Positions 6,832-9,074 of a stretch of DNA of 9,074 nucleotides are shown here, piece after piece (positions within the stretch are counted from its first letter, which is position 1; each line of letters opens with the position of its first letter). Where the stretch lies: contig SMXE01000032.1 of the NCBI GenBank assembly GCA_004357015.1, positions 1-9,074 on the forward strand, read 5' to 3'. The position numbers and the translations under genes are program-made. The notes beneath the pieces are model-generated. The model did no database searches and was not told where the DNA came from. It saw only the letters and a program-made list of their open reading frames with translations. The DNA comes from Caldithrix sp. GTDB lineage: Bacteria; Zhuqueibacterota; Zhuqueibacteria; Oceanimicrobiales; Oceanimicrobiaceae.

Positions 6832-8247
6832 TCAGGAAGATGCCCTGTCTCGCTGCACTTGATCTTTGATTTCTATCAAATAATTGTACGCTGCTTCATA
6901 TTCGTTCGGGATTTTGCCGTCCAGGATAGCTTCTTCGATCATTTTTTTCAATCGGCCAACTGCCGGCCCTGGCTTCAGTCCGCAGACTTTCATGATCTCA
7001 TCACCTCTGACCGGAGATTGAAATACGCGCATTCTGTCTTTTTCTTCAACTTCCTGTAATCGCTTTACGACAAAATCGAAGTTGCGGAGATGCTTTTGCA
7101 CGCGTTTGGCGTTTTGCGAAGTAATATCGGCACGGCAGAGCATGATGAGATCGTCGAGTACCTCACTGGCCTGTACCAGCAGCCTGCGGTAGGCGGAATC
7201 CGTTACGCCTTCTTCTGTGAGCGCAATGGGCCGGAGGTGCAACCGCGTGAGCTTTTGGGCGTATTTTGTCATCTCTTTCGGCAAGCGCAATCGGTAACCG
7301 ATGGCCGGCAGCATGCGTGCGCCGACTTCCTCGTGATTATGAAATGTCCAGCCCTTGCCCGCAACAAACTCTTTGGTGCGGGGTTTTGCGATGTCATGCA
7401 CCAGAGCTACGTATCGTAGTTTCAGCTTATCGGTGACCGCCGCGACGTTATCCAGTACCTTCAGGGTGTGAAAGAACACGTCCTTGTGATGGTGGCCGGC
7501 GACCTGCTCCACACCTTTCAACTTGATCAGCTCGGGGAAAATGATCTTCAACACGCCGCATGAATCCATGAGGAGCAAGCCTTTGGAAGGCTTGCGCGTT
7601 GCAAGAATCTTCAGGAAGTCCTCGCTGATGCGCTCGGCAGAAACGATCTGCAAGCGCTGCGACATTTCCTGCATGCCGGCCATGGTTTCAGTCTCAATTT
7701 CGAAATCAAGTTGCGTGGCAAAGCGGATAGCGCGCATGATGCGAAGGGGATCATCCTCAAAGGTAACCCCGGGATCCAATGGCGTGCGGATGATGCGCTT
7801 CTTTAGCGCAGTCATTCCATCAAATGGATCGGTCAATTGACCAAACGTCGCAGCATTCACACTGATAGCCAGCGCGTTGATGGTAAAGTCGCGGCGTGCG
7901 AGGTCCGTCTGCAGGTCGGCGGGCTCTACAATAGGTTTTCGGGAGTCGCTGCGGTAACTCTCTTTGCGCGCTCCCACGAATTCCAGCTTGTACTCGTTTA
8001 TTTCCACCAGGGCAGTGCCGAACTTTTCATAAACCACCACCTTGCTTGCCCCGAGCTCTTTGCTCACCGCCCGCGCGAAGTCAGCACCGCTGCCAACAAC
8101 AACAAAGTCGATATCCTTACAAACTTTGCCCAGTAAGGTGTCGCGTACAAAGCCACCGACCGCATAGACCGCAACTTTGCGGTGGTCTGCAACTTTGCCA
8201 ACCGTCCGCAATATCGGATATTTTCCCGGGTCGAAATTGAGTGCCAT
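6832..8247 (-). CDS. cca: CCA tRNA nucleotidyltransferase / poly(A) polymerase family with HD domain
   Basis: A 471-aa class II nucleotidyltransferase that adds or repairs the 3' CCA of tRNAs. From the ATG at 8247-8245 (MALNFDPGKYPI): GGFVRDTLLG (31-40), the metal-binding pair in KDIDF (Asp45, Asp47), GARKESYRSDSRKP (92-105), RRDFTINALA (118-127), and the TFEDDPLRIMRAIRFA motif (about 162-177) that binds nucleotide and leads into the neck. An HD domain follows, with HHHKDVFFHTLKVLDN and VHDIAKP (His284-Asp285). The C-terminal PNEYEAAYNYL ending is typical of the long HD-containing form in Bacteroidota-like bacteria. The frame stays open to a TTG at 8277, but that would overlap the preceding gene and neither start has a clear Shine-Dalgarno; the ATG fits the usual N-terminus better. 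CCA versus poly(A) specificity cannot be settled by eye. It lies 26 nt after the HAD phosphatase gene, probably in one transcript. Confidence 0.88.
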   Translation of the reverse strand: MALNFDPGKYPILRTVGKVADHRKVAVYAVGGFVRDTLLGKVCKDIDFVVVGSGADFARAVSKELGASKVVVYEKFGTALVEINEYKLEFVGARKESYRSDSRKPIVEPADLQTDLARRDFTINALAISVNAATFGQLTDPFDGMTALKKRIIRTPLDPGVTFEDDPLRIMRAIRFATQLDFEIETETMAGMQEMSQRLQIVSAERISEDFLKILATRKPSKGLLLMDSCGVLKIIFPELIKLKGVEQVAGHHHKDVFFHTLKVLDNVAAVTDKLKLRYVALVHDIAKPRTKEFVAGKGWTFHNHEEVGARMLPAIGYRLRLPKEMTKYAQKLTRLHLRPIALTEEGVTDSAYRRLLVQASEVLDDLIMLCRADITSQNAKRVQKHLRNFDFVVKRLQEVEEKDRMRVFQSPVRGDEIMKVCGLKPGPAVGRLKKMIEEAILDGKIPNEYEAAYNYLIEIKDQVQRDRASS

Positions 8248-8273
8248 ATGCGAAACAAAACTGATTACAAATG

Positions 8274-8933
8274 TCAAAAGGTTGCTTCGGCGAGAAACTT
8301 TGTTGTAATTTTGATCACATCCGAGAAATCGCCGAATTCACAATGTGCGATGTCGTTTTCGCGGCAATAGGTGACCAGCTCACGTTTCTTTTTGGCCAAA
8401 ACAAAATCGGCAGCACGGGCGCCGCAGCGGTCAGACCAGCCATCTCCCACATACAGCACGAAGTGGCCCTTCTTCTTCGCCTCAGCAACGTGGTAGCCTT
8501 TACAGTTGCCGCAGTGTCCACAGCCCTTTTCAAAATATGGAAATTCGGCTGCCAGTCGCTCGTCGCCAGAAAAAATGAGATGATTCGCTTTAACCTTCAC
8601 AGCCGATCCTAACTCGTGATTCTCCAGCATTCTCTCAATATAAAAATCCAACCCGTCACTTGCAATTTCAACTTCAATGTTATTAGACTTGCAAAACTGG
8701 ACAAACTTGGGGAACCTGGGGTCGAGTTTTTGCACATCAACAAATTCGCAGAGCTGCTCGCGGGACACACGCGCGATATCGCATTCCTGCTGCAAACATT
8801 CCTTGGAGTTGATTTCACCCGCTTTCCATAGTCTTATGATGTCATGACATCGGCCGTCTGCAAAAGCGCGGAAGAGCAGATTACCGACATCATCTTGAGC
8901 AGCGGTGCCGTCAAAATCGCAAATGATTCTCAT
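8274..8933 (-). CDS. HAD-IB phosphatase, MtnX-like / phosphoserine phosphatase-like
   Basis: A 219-aa soluble HAD hydrolase. Motif I is CDFDGTAAQDD with nucleophile Asp6 and acid/base Asp8, motif II is Ser92 in EIASDG, and motif IV is YVGDGWSD with Asp164 and Asp168. A basic residue for motif III is available around Lys136 or Lys145. The cap contains the W-x-G-E-I-x-S-x-E-C-L segment (residues 36-47) seen in the MtnX/phosphoserine-phosphatase subgroup. It also contains KGCGHCGNCKGY (136-147), a C-x2-C-x2-C cluster common in MtnX-like proteins, possibly binding metal. MtnX removes phosphate in methionine salvage, but no other salvage gene is present, so the substrate is open. The start ATG has GGAG 5 nt upstream. 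The stop lies 26 nt before the CCA enzyme gene, suggesting one transcript. Confidence 0.85.
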   Translation of the reverse strand: MRIICDFDGTAAQDDVGNLLFRAFADGRCHDIIRLWKAGEINSKECLQQECDIARVSREQLCEFVDVQKLDPRFPKFVQFCKSNNIEVEIASDGLDFYIERMLENHELGSAVKVKANHLIFSGDERLAAEFPYFEKGCGHCGNCKGYHVAEAKKKGHFVLYVGDGWSDRCGARAADFVLAKKKRELVTYCRENDIAHCEFGDFSDVIKITTKFLAEATF

Positions 8934-8946
8934 TTAATCTCCGGCC

Positions 8947-8977
8947 AAAAAAATCGCCCACTGGTAATGTGGGCGAT
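8947..8977 (-). terminator. Intrinsic terminator of a minus-strand gene entering from the right
   Basis: ATCGCCCAC (8953-8961) and GTGGGCGAT (8969-8977) form a perfect 9-bp GC-rich stem with a 7-nt loop. Read on the minus strand it is followed by a T run (A run at 8947-8953 on the plus strand), the textbook arrangement. It lies about 45 nt after the stop of the partial gene at the right edge and only 4 nt before the GGAG of the HAD phosphatase gene. Confidence 0.88.
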
Positions 8978-9022
8978 CTGGTTTTAAGAACGAAGTTATT
9001 GGGTGAAGAACGGCAAGGGCCG

Positions 9023-9074
9023 CTAAGCAGCTTGCTGCTCTTCGATCACAGCCTGAGCAGCCGCGAGCCGCGCA
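9023..9074 (-). CDS. C-terminal end of an unidentified protein
   Basis: The last 16 codons before a TAG at 9025-9023 read ARLAAAQAVIEEQQAA, an Ala/Gln/Glu-rich helical tail. A strong terminator in the correct orientation lies about 45 nt downstream, which supports a gene ending here. Another minus-strand frame is also open but runs through the terminator, so it is less likely. The tail is too short to assign a family. Confidence 0.55.
   Translation of the reverse strand, partial: ARLAAAQAVIEEQQAA

Noticed and set aside
8248..8277. N-terminal extension of the CCA enzyme to a TTG codon at 8277.
   Set aside because: It would overlap the phosphatase stop, lacks a ribosome binding site, and adds residues not expected before the MALNFDP start.
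9026..9039. Perfect inverted repeat AGCAGCTTGCTGCT near the right edge.
   Set aside because: It falls within the last codons of the partial gene (Glu/Gln/Ala-rich tail) and has no T run; it is explained by coding repetition, and the true terminator lies further on.

Overview
The window comes from an unidentified, probably uncultured bacterium with a mid-range G+C content. The clearest taxonomic hint is the CCA-adding-type enzyme, which reads like the HD-domain version common in Bacteroidota and relatives (FCB group). The exonuclease I gene and a good match to a flagellar sigma-28 promoter point to a motile lineage and not a typical gut Bacteroidota. This placement is weak and rests on remembered family resemblance.

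Left part (1-2223, + strand): a tightly packed run of the tail of a DUF72 protein, exonuclease I (sbcB), and a small alpha/beta hydrolase of the KANL3/Tex30 type. The genes are 5 nt apart or overlap by 1 nt, so they are probably co-transcribed. Next, 2224-2611 has no intact gene but holds a decayed REP-associated tyrosine transposase (RAYT, IS200-like Y1 family) broken by at least three frame changes.

Middle part (2612-6516, - strand, transcribed right to left): a three-gene signalling operon. A 116-aa protein resembling the detached N-terminal segment of HD-GYP proteins comes first. An HDOD protein follows, sharing one base with it in a TGATG junction. A cytoplasmic hybrid histidine kinase (GAF-PAS-HisKA-HATPase-REC-REC) comes last. 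The first REC has Asn where the phosphorylated Asp should be, while the second REC is complete. A near-consensus sigma-28 (FliA-type) promoter lies about 80 nt upstream of the first gene, suggesting that this module is expressed with late flagellar/chemotaxis genes. A small perfect hairpin sits in the leader just before the ribosome binding site.

Right part (6832-9074, - strand): a CCA tRNA nucleotidyltransferase gene preceded by an MtnX-like HAD phosphatase, 26 nt apart. A strong intrinsic terminator lies directly upstream of the phosphatase gene. Its orientation fits termination of a further minus-strand gene, of which only the last 16 codons are in the window.

No CRISPR array, tRNA, rRNA or intact mobile element was seen. 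The most noteworthy items are the sigma-28-linked small protein/HDOD/hybrid kinase module, the pseudo-receiver in that kinase, and the RAYT fossil.
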